A stretch of DNA of 64,000 bases from Candidatus Vallotia laricis (GTDB taxonomy: Bacteria; Pseudomonadota; Gammaproteobacteria; Burkholderiales; Burkholderiaceae): contig NZ_CP047399.1 of NCBI RefSeq assembly GCF_020541325.1, positions 868,001 to 932,000 of the forward strand. Reading direction: 5' to 3'. Below the pieces are notes generated by a model. The model ran no database searches. It saw only the letters and a program-made list of their open reading frames with translations, and was not told where the DNA came from. This document shows positions 22,528-32,722 of this stretch, piece by piece. A program made the position numbers and the translations under genes. The first letter of the stretch is position 1, and the number at the start of each line of letters is the position of its first letter.

Positions 22528-22722
22528 ATTATATGACTGTCCCAATTATGCACCTACGAATTTATCGATGACTCGCTAATCTATGAGAAGCTTGTTAGCT
22601 ATTGATAGGTATATTCTATACGTGCGTTAGGCCCCAAATGGGAGCTAGAATAATATTCTTCGGCTAAGCCATTGCACATTCTGTGCATGCGGCCGATCAC
22701 AGATACCGCTAGGAGAATCCTT

Positions 22723-23643
22723 ATGTCTATGGCCGACCGAGAGGGAAAAATCTGGATGGATGGAAAGCTAATTGACTGGCGTAATGCAAAGATTCATGTT
22801 TTGACGCATACGTTACACTATGGAATGGGTGTATTCGAAGGAGTGCGCGCATATCAGACTAGCTATGGAACTGTAATTTTCCGATTAAAAGAGCATACAG
22901 AGCGCCTATTCAACTCAGCGAAGATTTTCCGGATGCATGTGCCGTTTGATCAAAAAACAATTATCGATGCACAACTCGACATCGTGCGGGAAAATAAACT
23001 CCAGTCCTGCTATCTGCGTCCAATCATCTGGATTGGCTCCGAGAAGCTCGGGGTTTCAGCAATAGGCAATACAATCCATGTTGCAATTGCGGCATGGCCG
23101 TGGGGTGCCTACCTTAGCGACGAAGGATTATCTCACGGTATTCGTGTAAAGATCTCGTCGTTCACGCGCCATCATGTTAACGTATCTATGGTACGCGCTA
23201 AGGCCTCAGGCTGGTACGTAAATTCAATCCTCGCCAATCAAGAAGCGCTTGCTGACAACTATGACGAAGCGCTACTCTTGGATGTGGATGGCTATGTATC
23301 TGAAGGTGCTGGTGAGAATTTCTTCCTCGTCAACAACGGCAAGCTGCATACTCCGGATTTATCATCATGCCTAAATGGCATTACACGTGACACGATTATT
23401 ACACTAGCGAAAGACTTCGGTATCGAGGTCATCGAAAAGAGAATCACACGGGATGAGGTATATATAGCAGATGAGGCATTTTTTACTGGAACGGCAGCAG
23501 AGGTAACGCCGATCCGTGAACTAGACAACCGCATAATTGGTACTGGCTACCGCGGTCCAGTTACTGAAAAGCTACAGTCTGCGTTCTTTAATATCGTCTC
23601 TGGAAAAAATAAACGATACGCGCACTGGCTAACCCAAATTTAA
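22723..23643 (+). CDS. ilvE: Branched-chain amino acid aminotransferase
   Basis: A class IV PLP aminotransferase, 306 aa, which interconverts leucine, isoleucine and valine with their keto acids. The N-terminal KIWMDGKLIDWRNAKIHVLTHTLHYGMGVFEG block is typical. KASGWYVNSILANQEA holds the PLP-binding region, and EGAGENFFLV and FFTGTAAEVTPI are intact. ATG 22723 (MSMADREG) has AGGAG 8 bases upstream and matches the family start; the open frame begins 51 bp earlier without support. The zinc-finger gene follows by 33 bp. Confidence 0.96.
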   Translation: MSMADREGKIWMDGKLIDWRNAKIHVLTHTLHYGMGVFEGVRAYQTSYGTVIFRLKEHTERLFNSAKIFRMHVPFDQKTIIDAQLDIVRENKLQSCYLRPIIWIGSEKLGVSAIGNTIHVAIAAWPWGAYLSDEGLSHGIRVKISSFTRHHVNVSMVRAKASGWYVNSILANQEALADNYDEALLLDVDGYVSEGAGENFFLVNNGKLHTPDLSSCLNGITRDTIITLAKDFGIEVIEKRITRDEVYIADEAFFTGTAAEVTPIRELDNRIIGTGYRGPVTEKLQSAFFNIVSGKNKRYAHWLTQI

Positions 23644-23676
23644 GCCCACTTCCGAAGAATCTCAAATCTTTATTCC

Positions 23677-23862
23677 ATGAGTAAATCAAAAGAAATGCCA
23701 CTACGAGAGCTAAGCGAGCAAGAGCTTCCTGCCTATTGTCCAAACCCGACGATGCCTCGATGGAGCGCCCATCCCCGTATTTTTATCGATGTTACGCACG
23801 GCGAATCGCGTTGCCCTTACTGTGGTACACGTTACAAGCTTCGAGATGAAAAAAGTGCATAA
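23677..23862 (+). CDS. Zinc-finger domain protein (zf-CHCC type)
   Basis: A 61-aa protein with the CHCC-type zinc ligands of the small family related to mitochondrial NDUFS6: an early Cys (AYCPNP), a His (VTHGE) and the pair CPYCGTRYKL at the C-terminus. The function in bacteria is unknown. Its place right after ilvE and before waaF is the order I recall from Burkholderia. Confidence 0.88.
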   Translation: MSKSKEMPLRELSEQELPAYCPNPTMPRWSAHPRIFIDVTHGESRCPYCGTRYKLRDEKSA

Positions 23863-23920
23863 AGCTTGTTGAGTCTCTCTACGTGCTGGCGGAGTCTAAG
23901 TAAGGAGCCTATTATATTGT

Positions 23921-24900
23921 ATGAGATCTATACGATACATCACATTCTCTTATAATGCGCCTAGTTAGATTGGCGATATGCTAATAGCTAGTCATTATTT
24001 GTACTAATCAAACGGACTGCATCTAAATATTATCTTGATGCTGTTGCGTCCATATGGGTAGCACCTGTGCTTGTGCAGGGGCCAGAGATCCACTAAATCT
24101 ATTCTACTAATTTTCTGTATGGTAGGATGTAACTAGGCAGCTTTGGTAGTTATTATGTAAACAAATCTACTTGTACTCAAATTACATATTACCAAGCTTA
24201 CTAAAATTATGACTTATTGTAGGGTTTTCCGAGATCTCGCTGCGCATAAGATATTTTGGTAAACGCTATATGCTACAAATGTTAGACATCGCAAGCCACT
24301 AAGAGGCAGGCGAGCGTTAGTGGTACTGTACTACCATAGCCCTCGCCTGCGCTTCCGGGCGATAAAGTGCTAGGAAAATCCGACCTTCCCGAATCTGGAA
24401 ACCGATTTTAGTGAGTCGATTCGTATATAGAATCGATTTAATCTTGATATACAGAGTTCTGGATTATGTTTTGTCTTATCGCTGAATATAGGGTCAGATA
24501 AGCGTTGGTCGCCAAAGCACTCACGGAACTATCTCCGTCGATCACTCATTTCCTGGCATGATGTTGTCGTGTACTTGATTTATACGGAGACCAAGCAATC
24601 TCTCAAGAACTCTCAGTGGATACTACCAAATAGTATATAACCTGTGGAGCCAGACGTAGTTTGATGAGGCTTGTTCAATAGTTACGCGAGCGCGAGTAGT
24701 AGTAACGCATAGTATCAACTACTTATCACGCTCCATGGATCGACCGACCCTCAATATATCTCCCATCTAATTTTATGTGCAATAGTTGCATCTTGAGTGC
24801 AGCTTTTGATTTACTCGTAAGTATCGTCTCTATCACACTTAAATGCCTATGCGAGCTATCTGCTGAACGAATATTGAATGACTTACACGGAATTCTTATT
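23921..24900 (+). pseudogene. waaF: waaF pseudogene (LPS heptosyltransferase II)
   Basis: Near full-length remnant of the enzyme that adds the second heptose to the LPS inner core. Collinear fragments in several frames: an ATG at 23921 with AAGGAG ahead, then NAPS(stop)IGDMLIAS (family APNWIGDALMAQ; the stop is TAG where TGG is expected); WVAPVLVQGPEI near 24055 (WVAPVLERMPEI); NVRHRKPLRGRRA near 24280; GSDKRWSPKHS near 24495 (GPAKRWPxxHF); FDEACSIVTRARVVV near 24660 with DRPTLNISP after it (LDEAIALIARARVVV, DRPTVALxGS); and KCLCELSAERIL near 24840. There are several frameshifts and stops. It directly follows the zinc-finger gene, the expected waaF position. Confidence 0.88.
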
Positions 24901-25027
24901 TTAATAGCTGAGTGTGTTAAGACTCAGCATACTTCCTCGAAAACTAAACGATTAGATAAATAAACTTATCGATTAATACACTATGTCACTACATTACCTA
25001 CGTCTAAGTGAATGAAGAATTTGAAAT

Positions 25028-25089
25028 AAACTTCTAAATGCATCACTGATCTACGATAAACGCCAGATCAGTGATGCATTTAGAAGTTT
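25028..25089. terminator. 25-bp perfect hairpin between convergent genes
   Basis: Arms 25028-25052 and 25065-25089 are perfect reverse complements, with a 12-nt loop. The plus strand continues into two more T residues; the minus strand exit is AT-rich. It lies between plus-strand ilvE/waaF remnant and minus-strand sucD, so it could stop transcription from both sides. Confidence 0.6.
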
Positions 25090-26015
25090 TTGGGGTAAAG
25101 TAGTCCACTAGACTAACGATTAAGTCGGTCTATATTTTCATACCCAGACTAAGACCACAGTAATGATATTTATATGAACTTAATGTCGAACACCTTGTAA
25201 AATACTCATTGTTTAAACAATTTTCATGCTAGTGAACCTTGCAAGCAACATACACGAGTTCTAATCCGCCAGATCGAAAAATAATGCATTAGAGACACTC
25301 TGTTTCTACTTAATGGGTATCGCCGCTTACAAATAAATATGTTTTATAGCGTCTGTATAATGAGTTGCGAACTGTAGATCACTATGAATTTTAGTTATAT
25401 TTCCGCCGTCTGTCGAGCAGCCTCCACTCTTATTCCTACGAAATTTCTACTAACTTCACCCACGGTATGCACTTTCGGTAAGCGAATCGTAGCTAGAGTA
25501 GAATAGCTATAGTAGTGTTATAGGGATGGATAGATTTTAAATGCATAGGTAGCTTGTATGGTGGATGCTAAAAATTATTGTCTATCCTAGAGGCACTAGC
25601 TGGATACTAATCAATAAACGCGGTCGCATATATATAGCGATGAGCAGGAACACTAGTACGTTACTCATTGCTTCTTACTTGCGTCAATAAAAACTATTAA
25701 AACGATAAATTAGTGGTATTTTTAGAATAATCCACATCGAATCTCTGTCGAACTAGCGCGCGCACCGCGTGTTTGTATAAATATCCAAGGCATAAGTATC
25801 TAAAATATTGCATGGTAGAGTTATTCGGTGCATTCTTCTGATTTTATGTATGCCACTATGACGATGCTAGTGGCATATGATTTGTATCTAGTCTAAGATG
25901 TTCATCTAGATACATATGCTATCGGGGCTGATTAGAATACAAACTAGCATAGAGAAGTGATATACAACTTGGCTACATACGAACCCGGGGCGGGGATATA
26001 TGGTAGTCAAAGAGG

Positions 26016-26037
26016 TATAGAAAAGTTCTATATTTTT
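26016..26037 (+). terminator. Small hairpin with T5 near the sucD end
   Basis: TATAGAA-AAG-TTCTATA followed by five T residues on the plus strand. No plus-strand gene ends nearby, so it may only protect sucD from antisense transcription, or be chance. Confidence 0.3.
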
Positions 26038-26104
26038 GAAAGTTTTTAACTTAGTCTTTATTAACCGAAATTTGTGTTGTATGCAACGTACATATCAGCA
26101 TCGA

Positions 26105-26986
26105 TTAAAGTACTGACTTTAGTAAGTGACCCATCTCAGATGGATTCTTTGTTACCTTGATTCCGCATGATCTCATGATTTCAAGCTTCGCTTCAGCGGT
26201 ATCAGCATCAGCTGAGATCAATGCTCCAGCGTGACCCATTCGCTTACCGGGGAGTGCTGTCACGCCAGCGATAAAGCCTACAACCGGTTTCTTCATATTG
26301 TCCTTGATCCAATATGAAGCGTTTGCCTCGTCTGGGCCGCCGATTTCACCAATCATAATAACCGCATCTGTATTGGGATCGTTATTGAATATCTGGATTA
26401 TATCGATGTGTTTCAGTCCGTTGATCGGATCACCGCCGATTCCAACAGCTGATGATTGGCCGAGGTTAAGAGCTGTTAGTTGGGAAACTGCTTCATACGT
26501 TAACGTACCCGATCGAGAAACTACACCGATACGCCCTTTTTTATGGATATGTCCGGGCATAATACCAATCTTCAACTCATCAGGCGTAATTACACCGGGG
26601 CAATTCGGCCCAAGCAACAACGTTTTGCGGTTCTCTCGACGCATCCGGTCGCGTACCTTAATCATGTCTCGGACCGGAATACCCTCGGTGATACAGATCA
26701 CTAGATCTAGATTAGCTTCAACCGCCTCCCAAATTGCTGCTGCAGCAGCAGCTGGCGGCACGTAAATTACTGATACGGTTGCACCAGTTTGGATTTTAGC
26801 TTCTTTAACGGTTCCGAAAATCGGAATGCCCTCAAAATCTTCGTAAGCTCTCCTTGGATTTACACCAGCAACATATGCGGAATGCCCATTCGCGTACTTA
26901 CGGCAAGCGCGAGTATGAAACTGACCACTCTTGCCGGTAATACCCTGTGTGATAACTTTTGTATTTTTATTGATTAGAATCGACAT
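26105..26986 (-). CDS. sucD: Succinyl-CoA ligase subunit alpha
   Basis: The CoA-binding, phospho-histidine subunit of succinyl-CoA synthetase in the TCA cycle, 293 aa. GITGKSGQFHTRACRKY is the CoA-binding N-terminal motif, GPNCPGVITP and GRIGVVSRSGTLTYE are typical, and KRMGHAGALIS carries the active-site His. The ATG at 26986 (MSILINKNTK) has AAGG upstream; the frame is open 42 bp further but without support. It lies 72 bp after sucC. This step yields ATP or GTP. Confidence 0.97.
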   Translation of the reverse strand: MSILINKNTKVITQGITGKSGQFHTRACRKYANGHSAYVAGVNPRRAYEDFEGIPIFGTVKEAKIQTGATVSVIYVPPAAAAAAIWEAVEANLDLVICITEGIPVRDMIKVRDRMRRENRKTLLLGPNCPGVITPDELKIGIMPGHIHKKGRIGVVSRSGTLTYEAVSQLTALNLGQSSAVGIGGDPINGLKHIDIIQIFNNDPNTDAVIMIGEIGGPDEANASYWIKDNMKKPVVGFIAGVTALPGKRMGHAGALISADADTAEAKLEIMRSCGIKVTKNPSEMGHLLKSVL

Positions 26987-27058
26987 ATAACAACCTTTTT
27001 CGTTCGATGTTACGGATCTAGAATGCACATCGGTAACGATTTATATAAATCCTCAATT

Positions 27059-28237
27059 TCAGCAGAGTAGCTCCATACTCTCTGCTGCGGCGACTACCCC
27101 CTGTGCAGCCTCTTCCATACTATTTACGGAAATAATTGGTAATCTCGAATTAGCGAGTATCTTCTTGCCTAGATCCTCGTTTGTGCCCTTCATCCGCACG
27201 ACTAATGGGACACGTAAACGTACCTCCTTCGATGCCGCAATCACACCTTCGGCAATAACATCGCAACGCATGATTCCACCAAAGATATTTATAAGAATAG
27301 CCTTCAAGTTCTGGTTCTTTAGCATAAGCTTGAATGCTTCAGTCACTTTTTCCGTCGTTGCACTGCCGCCGACATCGAGGAAATTAGCTGGTTCACCACC
27401 GAACAATTTGATCGCATCCATAGTAGCCATCGCTAGACCGGCACCGTTGACTAAGCAGCCAATATTGCCCTCAAGGGAAATATACGCGAGATCGAACTTT
27501 GATGCTTCGATTTCAGATGGGTCTTCTTCGTCGAAGTCACGGTATGCAACGATCTCGGGATGACGGAACAGCGCACTCGGATCAAAGCTGAACTTCGCAT
27601 CTAGGGCAATAACCTTACTATCACCGCTCAAAATCAAAGGATTGATTTCAACTAGCGATGCATCTGTCTCCCAGAACGTTCTATACAAGGATTGTAAGTT
27701 TAAACGGGCTTGTTCGAGGAATTCATTCAACACTCCGATTTTTTCGACCATGTCGTCTGATGTTGAATTTTGTAAGCCCCGAAATGGATCGATTACAACC
27801 TTATGGATTAGTTCTGGCGTTTTTGAGGCTACTTCCTCAATGTCTACCCCACCCCTACTAGAGGCTATTAGTACAACCCTTTGTGAGGTACGGTCGACGA
27901 CGAAACTAACATATAGTTCCTTTTTAATATCTATACCTTCTTCGATTAACAATCGATTAACTTTTTGCCCCTCAGCACTGGTCTGATTAGTCTTCAGTTT
28001 CATACCGAGAATCTGGTTCGAATACGCACGAACTTGATCTAATGATTTCGCTATCTTGATGCCACCGCCTTTTCCGCGACCTCCAGCATGGATCTGAGCT
28101 TTCACCACCCAAACTGGGCCACCCAGTTCCTGGGCTACTTGCACAGCTTCATCTACCGAAAAGGCTGGCTTACCACGCGGCACCGTGACCCCAAATTTTT
28201 TTAGGATCTCTTTGCCCTGGTATTCGTGAATCTTCAT
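27059..28237 (-). CDS. sucC: Succinyl-CoA ligase subunit beta
   Basis: The ATP-grasp subunit of succinyl-CoA synthetase, 392 aa. [17 protein letters not shown] is the canonical start; [24 protein letters not shown] and [14 protein letters not shown] are intact. The ATG at 28237 is preceded by GAGGAG, so the 50-residue upstream open frame is not used. It pairs with sucD in one transcript. Confidence 0.97.
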   Translation of the reverse strand: MKIHEYQGKEILKKFGVTVPRGKPAFSVDEAVQVAQELGGPVWVVKAQIHAGGRGKGGGIKIAKSLDQVRAYSNQILGMKLKTNQTSAEGQKVNRLLIEEGIDIKKELYVSFVVDRTSQRVVLIASSRGGVDIEEVASKTPELIHKVVIDPFRGLQNSTSDDMVEKIGVLNEFLEQARLNLQSLYRTFWETDASLVEINPLILSGDSKVIALDAKFSFDPSALFRHPEIVAYRDFDEEDPSEIEASKFDLAYISLEGNIGCLVNGAGLAMATMDAIKLFGGEPANFLDVGGSATTEKVTEAFKLMLKNQNLKAILINIFGGIMRCDVIAEGVIAASKEVRLRVPLVVRMKGTNEDLGKKILANSRLPIISVNSMEEAAQGVVAAAESMELLC

Positions 28238-29313
28238 AGTGATTCTCCTCAATCTAGGAGTTAGAGTGAGTATATTTACTCTTAGCATAGCCTCACGATT
28301 GGCGAAGCAGACTTTACACAGTACATAGCTATACTGAGCAGGGTATTTAATATGTGTGACTGCGCTCAGTCTGAGGTGCCATTTCATTGCTAGCTACGTA
28401 GATATCTAGCACGCCCGTCTTCGAGACTGCGTCGAGACACATCTCGACAGCACGCTCAGTAATACCTCGAAAAGGTCAATAAGATGTGTGTACTTTTACT
28501 ACTACAAAACTCAGTAATTACACGCTAAAACTTACGCCCCAGGTTAACGCCAATGAATTCGCGATAGCTCAGATTGGTATCTGTACAACACTCTATATAA
28601 GAATCTATTCTGATAACAACTATGCATAACGGCTGTTATCCGACGCTTAATCGAAATAGGCAGTCGGAGTCTATAGACAGATGCCTCACTAGTAGCTTAA
28701 CGCTAGCTATGAGTTACGTAGCTGTACACCCGATTTAATTGATCAGGTCTGCTCTTATATCCAATAAGACGTCTTCACACTCAAAAGTGTGCGTATTATT
28801 AGTCGCGAAGTAACACGTGCCCAATGATGAATAGAGGGTGACATAGAAAAGCGACGTCAAAGTTGGCACTGATCAAGTCTATCATATTAGTCTGTTAGAC
28901 CGTAAGAGATTATCTACTCTTCAACTATTACGATGCATCTAAGTAGCATCGTACAGAAAGCTATATCGCACGAAGCAGTCTATATAATTGAGTTCCTCAG
29001 TGTAACCCTATATTCCGATAACGCTGTCAAAGCGTACATACACAAGAGAAGTTAAATAGGGGGTAACGAGAAAAAATGTGCTTAAACTACTAAGTCCGTA
29101 CTTGCAATACAAGCCCAGCATTCCACATTTACTCACTCCTATTTAGTCCCATATAACTGATTTCTAGAATATTAGTCTATGAGTCATGGCAGACTATTCT
29201 AGTTCAACATACTAATAGTCCTCGAATCACTAAAGCGATAAGACATACAGGCTGCCCACTACTTTAGCAAACCGAATGCTAAATAACTAACCTTGCATCT
29301 TGGTATATCAAGA
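28238..29313. other. Spacer between recA and sucC, no gene seen
   Basis: About 1.1 kb. In Burkholderia recX lies beside recA, so a lost recX is the natural guess, but I could not recognise RecX-like stretches in any minus-strand frame. The recA end carries a weak 6-bp hairpin without a T run. Confidence 0.45.
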
Positions 29314-30369
29314 TTATCTATCAGCAATTACCTCACGGGCTGGCATCGCTATGACACCAAGCGACTCACGGACCCGATTTTCAATCTCCCGAGCAAGATT
29401 TAGATTTTCACGTAGAAACTCTCGAGCATTATCCTTACCTTGGCCAATCTTTTCACCATTGTAACTATACCAAGCACCCGCCTTATCGATAATTTTTACC
29501 TGTACTCCAAGATCGATAATCTCACCATGTCGAGAAATTCCCTCGCCATATAAAATGTCAAAAATCGCCTCACGGAATGGTGGGGACACTTTGTTTTTAA
29601 CAACCTTAACGCGCGTTTCATTACCGATGACTGCATCGTTCTTCTTGATTGAACCGATCCTACGGATATCAAGACGCACTGAGGCGTAGAATTTCAACGC
29701 ATTACCGCCAGTAGTAGTTTCTGGGTTGCCGAATATTACGCCGATCTTCATGCGGATCTGATTGATAAATATAACCAGGCAATTAGTACGCTTAATTATT
29801 CCAGTTAGTTTACGCAGCGCCTGCGACATCAGCCTCGCCTGTAAGCCTGGCAACGTATCGCCCATTTCCCCTTCTATTTCAGCCTTTGGTACAAGCGCAG
29901 CCACCGAGTCGATGACAATCATGTCGATCGACCCCGAACGCACAAGAGCATCAGCGATTTCTAGTGCTTGCTCGCCGGTATCTGGCTGAGAAATAAGTAA
30001 CTCCGATACGTTAATACCGAGCTTAGACGCGTACTGGACATCGAGCGAATGTTCTGCATCGATAAATGCGCAGGTTCCACCGATTCTCTGCATTTCGGCG
30101 ATCACCTGCAGAGTTAGTGTGGTCTTGCCGGAGGATTCTGGTCCGTAGATCTCGACAACACGACCACGGGGTAGTCCGCCGACGCCTAGCGCGACATCCA
30201 GGCCAAGTGAACCTGTAGACACTACCTGAATGTCTTCAACTGCCTCGCCATTACCAAGCCGCATAATAGCCCCCTTTCCGAACTGCTTCTCGATCTGCGA
30301 TAGCACGGCAGATAGTGCTTGACTTTTTTCTGTAGTGAGCTCAGTCGAGACTTTTTTTCTTTCTTCCAT
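29314..30369 (-). CDS. recA: Recombinase RecA
   Basis: The strand-exchange ATPase and SOS co-protease, 351 aa, full length. Walker [10 protein letters not shown] (76-84), [30 protein letters not shown] and [21 protein letters not shown] with the L2 loop are intact. ATG 30369 has AAGGAC at the right distance. A LexA box lies 14 bp ahead of the start codon. Retention together with ruvABC shows that homologous recombination is still possible in this reduced genome. Confidence 0.98.
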   Translation of the reverse strand: MEERKKVSTELTTEKSQALSAVLSQIEKQFGKGAIMRLGNGEAVEDIQVVSTGSLGLDVALGVGGLPRGRVVEIYGPESSGKTTLTLQVIAEMQRIGGTCAFIDAEHSLDVQYASKLGINVSELLISQPDTGEQALEIADALVRSGSIDMIVIDSVAALVPKAEIEGEMGDTLPGLQARLMSQALRKLTGIIKRTNCLVIFINQIRMKIGVIFGNPETTTGGNALKFYASVRLDIRRIGSIKKNDAVIGNETRVKVVKNKVSPPFREAIFDILYGEGISRHGEIIDLGVQVKIIDKAGAWYSYNGEKIGQGKDNAREFLRENLNLAREIENRVRESLGVIAMPAREVIADR

Positions 30370-30382
30370 GGATCGTCCTTTG

Positions 30383-30398
30383 CTGTGATGAGCGACAG
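30383..30398. promoter_or_regulatory. LexA (SOS) box of recA
   Basis: CTGT-N8-ACAG, a perfect match to the fixed positions of the LexA operator, just upstream of the recA ribosome-binding site. The middle 8 bases (GATGAGCG) are less AT-rich than usual. Confidence 0.65.
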
Positions 30399-32277
30399 TC
30401 CATTATTTATGCGTCATTTAGTTGCATTGTGCTTTCCGTCTGTCCTCAAATGACACTACCGCCCTTATCTAATTTCGTATAAAAGGACAATGTTATCTGC
30501 GGCGCACAATAATTCCCCAATTAGCATGCCTGGTTTAGCTGCGCCTCTTGATACTCGCGGTAATAGTCAGCGTGTATTTCCCTAGATACCGGGTATCTTT
30601 TCAATATTCAAGATGTTAGGATCCCAAGGAAAGTGGGGGGTGAATAGGCTCTTATCACTCTCATTAGAATAATCCCAGGCGCATACTCGCAAATAGCTCA
30701 GCGATTATTCAAATATTTAGACTCTCTGTGGTCGACTATGTTAAAAATGGCAGTCGACAACAACATTACATTTTATAAAGTCGCTTGACTGCTAATCACT
30801 GATCACGTACTGAGCCTACGCACACGATAAACTATTATCCTCAGCTATGACAATGCAATTCCAGTTTGATGAATTGCATTGTCATAGCTGAGGATAATAG
30901 TTTGGAAGGAAATTAAGGGATTCAATATTGCCGTCATATAATTGTCAAACTATATATAAGGCTCATAAACTTTCATAAGCCCTCTGATATACTATAGGAT
31001 AGTTAGTGCTACTAAACAGGTTATTATAATTTGCTCAGATCAACCGAAAACGCCTGGATTAGACAATCCTCTTTATTTGAGATCTCGGCTTTTGCCGTCT
31101 ACCACAGCAAGTGGATGGAATCCTGTGTCCTAAGAAGAATCAATCTATGACCTCTTCCGATAGAGCACAGGGTGAATAACAATACGATCAAATTATACGC
31201 ATACTTTTAAACAAAAAAATCAAGTTAGTCACTACTCGGATGATAACGATGCACGATTAGGATACTACCTCCAGAAACCAACTTAGAGAAACATTCCGCC
31301 ATCGACTGTAGCACTAAATTCAGGACGTACTCCGCGCCAAACAAGCGACAAGTAGCTGCCGTGCCCACAATGCGGACGAAAAATGGAATACGTATATATG
31401 TCAGACAACTTACACTAAGCGCAACGCCTTATGTATATTAGGCTACATATCTCACCAGAGCGTAGCCCATCGAAATATTTATTAGTTTTTTATTACCGCG
31501 AATTGAGCAAACATTTTTTATTAAAGCATTTATATATAACATCAACAACACGCCGGCATATATTAATATCCCAGTGCATCTCTTCGTAGAAAATAGTAAA
31601 TTTTATTTACTCATAAAATACTTGAGTGGATACAGTTCTAAAAAACTAGACTATATTCACTAACCTAACCATAAAAACTAGATAGCATATAAATCTCGCA
31701 TATGTTAATAAAAATCAACAATTAGTATGTTCTCTACGCAGCTGGTTGTGCTGCTAGTTTCCTGTAGAAATTAAGCGAAATTATATTCGAGTGATTTATA
31801 AGATTTTCGGTCGAAAATTCATTTTAGTAATTACTTAATATACTTCGATGTTAATATTAGTCTATTATTTTGGTATACTTTAACTAGTATTGCAAAGGTA
31901 GGGGTGCTGTTTATCAAAATATAGATTAAGCAAAAGCTAGCGGTGGATAAAACATACAGCAACATCAATACACACTATTAAACATGCTTAGGAGATAGTT
32001 ACTGAGATCTATAATTTTCTACAGAACATTGTGGCATACATTCCAAAATTGGAAGCATTCAAAACTAGTACTGGCGTATACGATTGACGTGTTTCTACAC
32101 TAAGAGTACATCTATGTGAACGCCATTTCAGCTATCATAGAGATTCTTATATAGAAGATATCGCAAAATACTAACCCGGAGATTTCTTGAGCGCTACCGC
32201 GTTTTCTATCTTAGAAACTAACGGTGTCTATCGAGACAACTCATTGAATAAGTTGATAACTAGTAAACCGGTAGTAG
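30399..32277. other. Decayed spacer upstream of recA
   Basis: Nearly 1.9 kb, increasingly AT-rich to the right and stop-dense in all frames. It contains the 32-bp perfect inverted repeat at 30829-30903. No gene or remnant is recognised. Confidence 0.5.
30829..30903. repeat. 32-bp perfect inverted repeat
   Basis: Arms 30829-30860 and 30872-30903 are perfect reverse complements, with an 11-nt loop. The T run at one end is only three bases. It is the longest perfect hairpin in the window and is not next to any recognisable gene end. Confidence 0.9.
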
Positions 32278-32306
32278 TTGACAATACACTTTTATATGCC
32301 CATAAT
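32278..32306 (+). promoter_or_regulatory. Sigma-70 promoter of the tRNA gene
   Basis: TTGACA (32278-32283), a 17-nt spacer and CATAAT (32301-32306), followed by a GC-rich CGCGCC discriminator as in stringently controlled stable-RNA promoters. Transcription would start a few bases before the tRNA. Confidence 0.85.
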
Positions 32307-32319
32307 CGCGCCTAATTTT

Positions 32320-32396
32320 GGCGAATTAGCTCAGTCGGTTAGAGCAGCGGAATCATAATCCGAAGGTCCGGGGTTCGAGTCCCTGATTCGCTACCA
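32320..32396 (+). tRNA. tRNA, anticodon CAT (probably elongator Met)
   Basis: A 77-nt cloverleaf with encoded CCA. Acceptor arm GGCGAAT/ATTCGCT, D stem GCTC/GAGC, anticodon loop ATCATAA, T arm CGGGG-TTCGAGT-CCCTG. The loop gives anticodon CAT. The first acceptor pair is G-U, and the top of the anticodon stem is a G-A mismatch (GCGGA/TCCGA). The acceptor end lacks the C1-A72 mismatch of initiator tRNA. Elongator Met is most likely; a lysidine-modified Ile(CAU) tRNA cannot be excluded. Confidence 0.92.
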
Positions 32397-32511
32397 TTTT
32401 TGAGCTTGCTATGACTCTCGTCATCTGCTGAAAATTTGTAGTCTAATTAGACTGCATTATGTGCTATCGCATAGCTTAATCCAAGAATGTTTTGACTAAA
32501 TCTAATTCATC

Positions 32512-32547
32512 AGTATGCCTCTAATTCTATATGTTTAGAGGCATACT
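32512..32547. terminator. 13-bp perfect hairpin downstream of the tRNA
   Basis: Arms 32512-32524 and 32535-32547, loop 10 nt, followed by TCTTCT. It lies 115 bp past the tRNA and could end its transcript, though a closer end would be normal. Confidence 0.45.
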
Positions 32548-32682
32548 TCTTCTAGACTTCAATATTCTAGATGTAAGTTGGGTAAGAGACTTATTTAAGT
32601 GTACTCTCTTCGCTGGTCTAGTAAAACTATTTTTACATTATTAATAATTTATTAAAATATCCGAAAAGATGACTCGAATATG

Positions 32683-32722
32683 TATTCGATCATATATCTT
32701 ATATAAGATATATGATCGAATA
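32683..32722. repeat. 40-bp perfect palindrome
   Basis: A perfect palindrome centred on ATAT with 18-bp outer arms. No T run follows, so it does not look like a terminator. No neighbouring gene explains it. Confidence 0.85.

Larger units (their letters stand above)
24901..26104. other. Spacer between waaF remnant and sucD
   Basis: AT-rich, stop-dense on both strands. It holds a long perfect hairpin (25028-25089) and a small hairpin near 26016. I looked for remnants of terC or pilin genes, which I recall near sucD in relatives, and saw none. Confidence 0.45.

Noticed and set aside
24775-24963. A 62-codon plus-strand frame as an independent small gene
   Set aside because: Its middle part (KCLCELSAERIL) matches the C-terminus of WaaF, so it belongs to the waaF pseudogene.
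28238-29313. A recX remnant between recA and sucC
   Set aside because: Expected from synteny, but I could not find RecX-like stretches in any minus-strand frame by eye.
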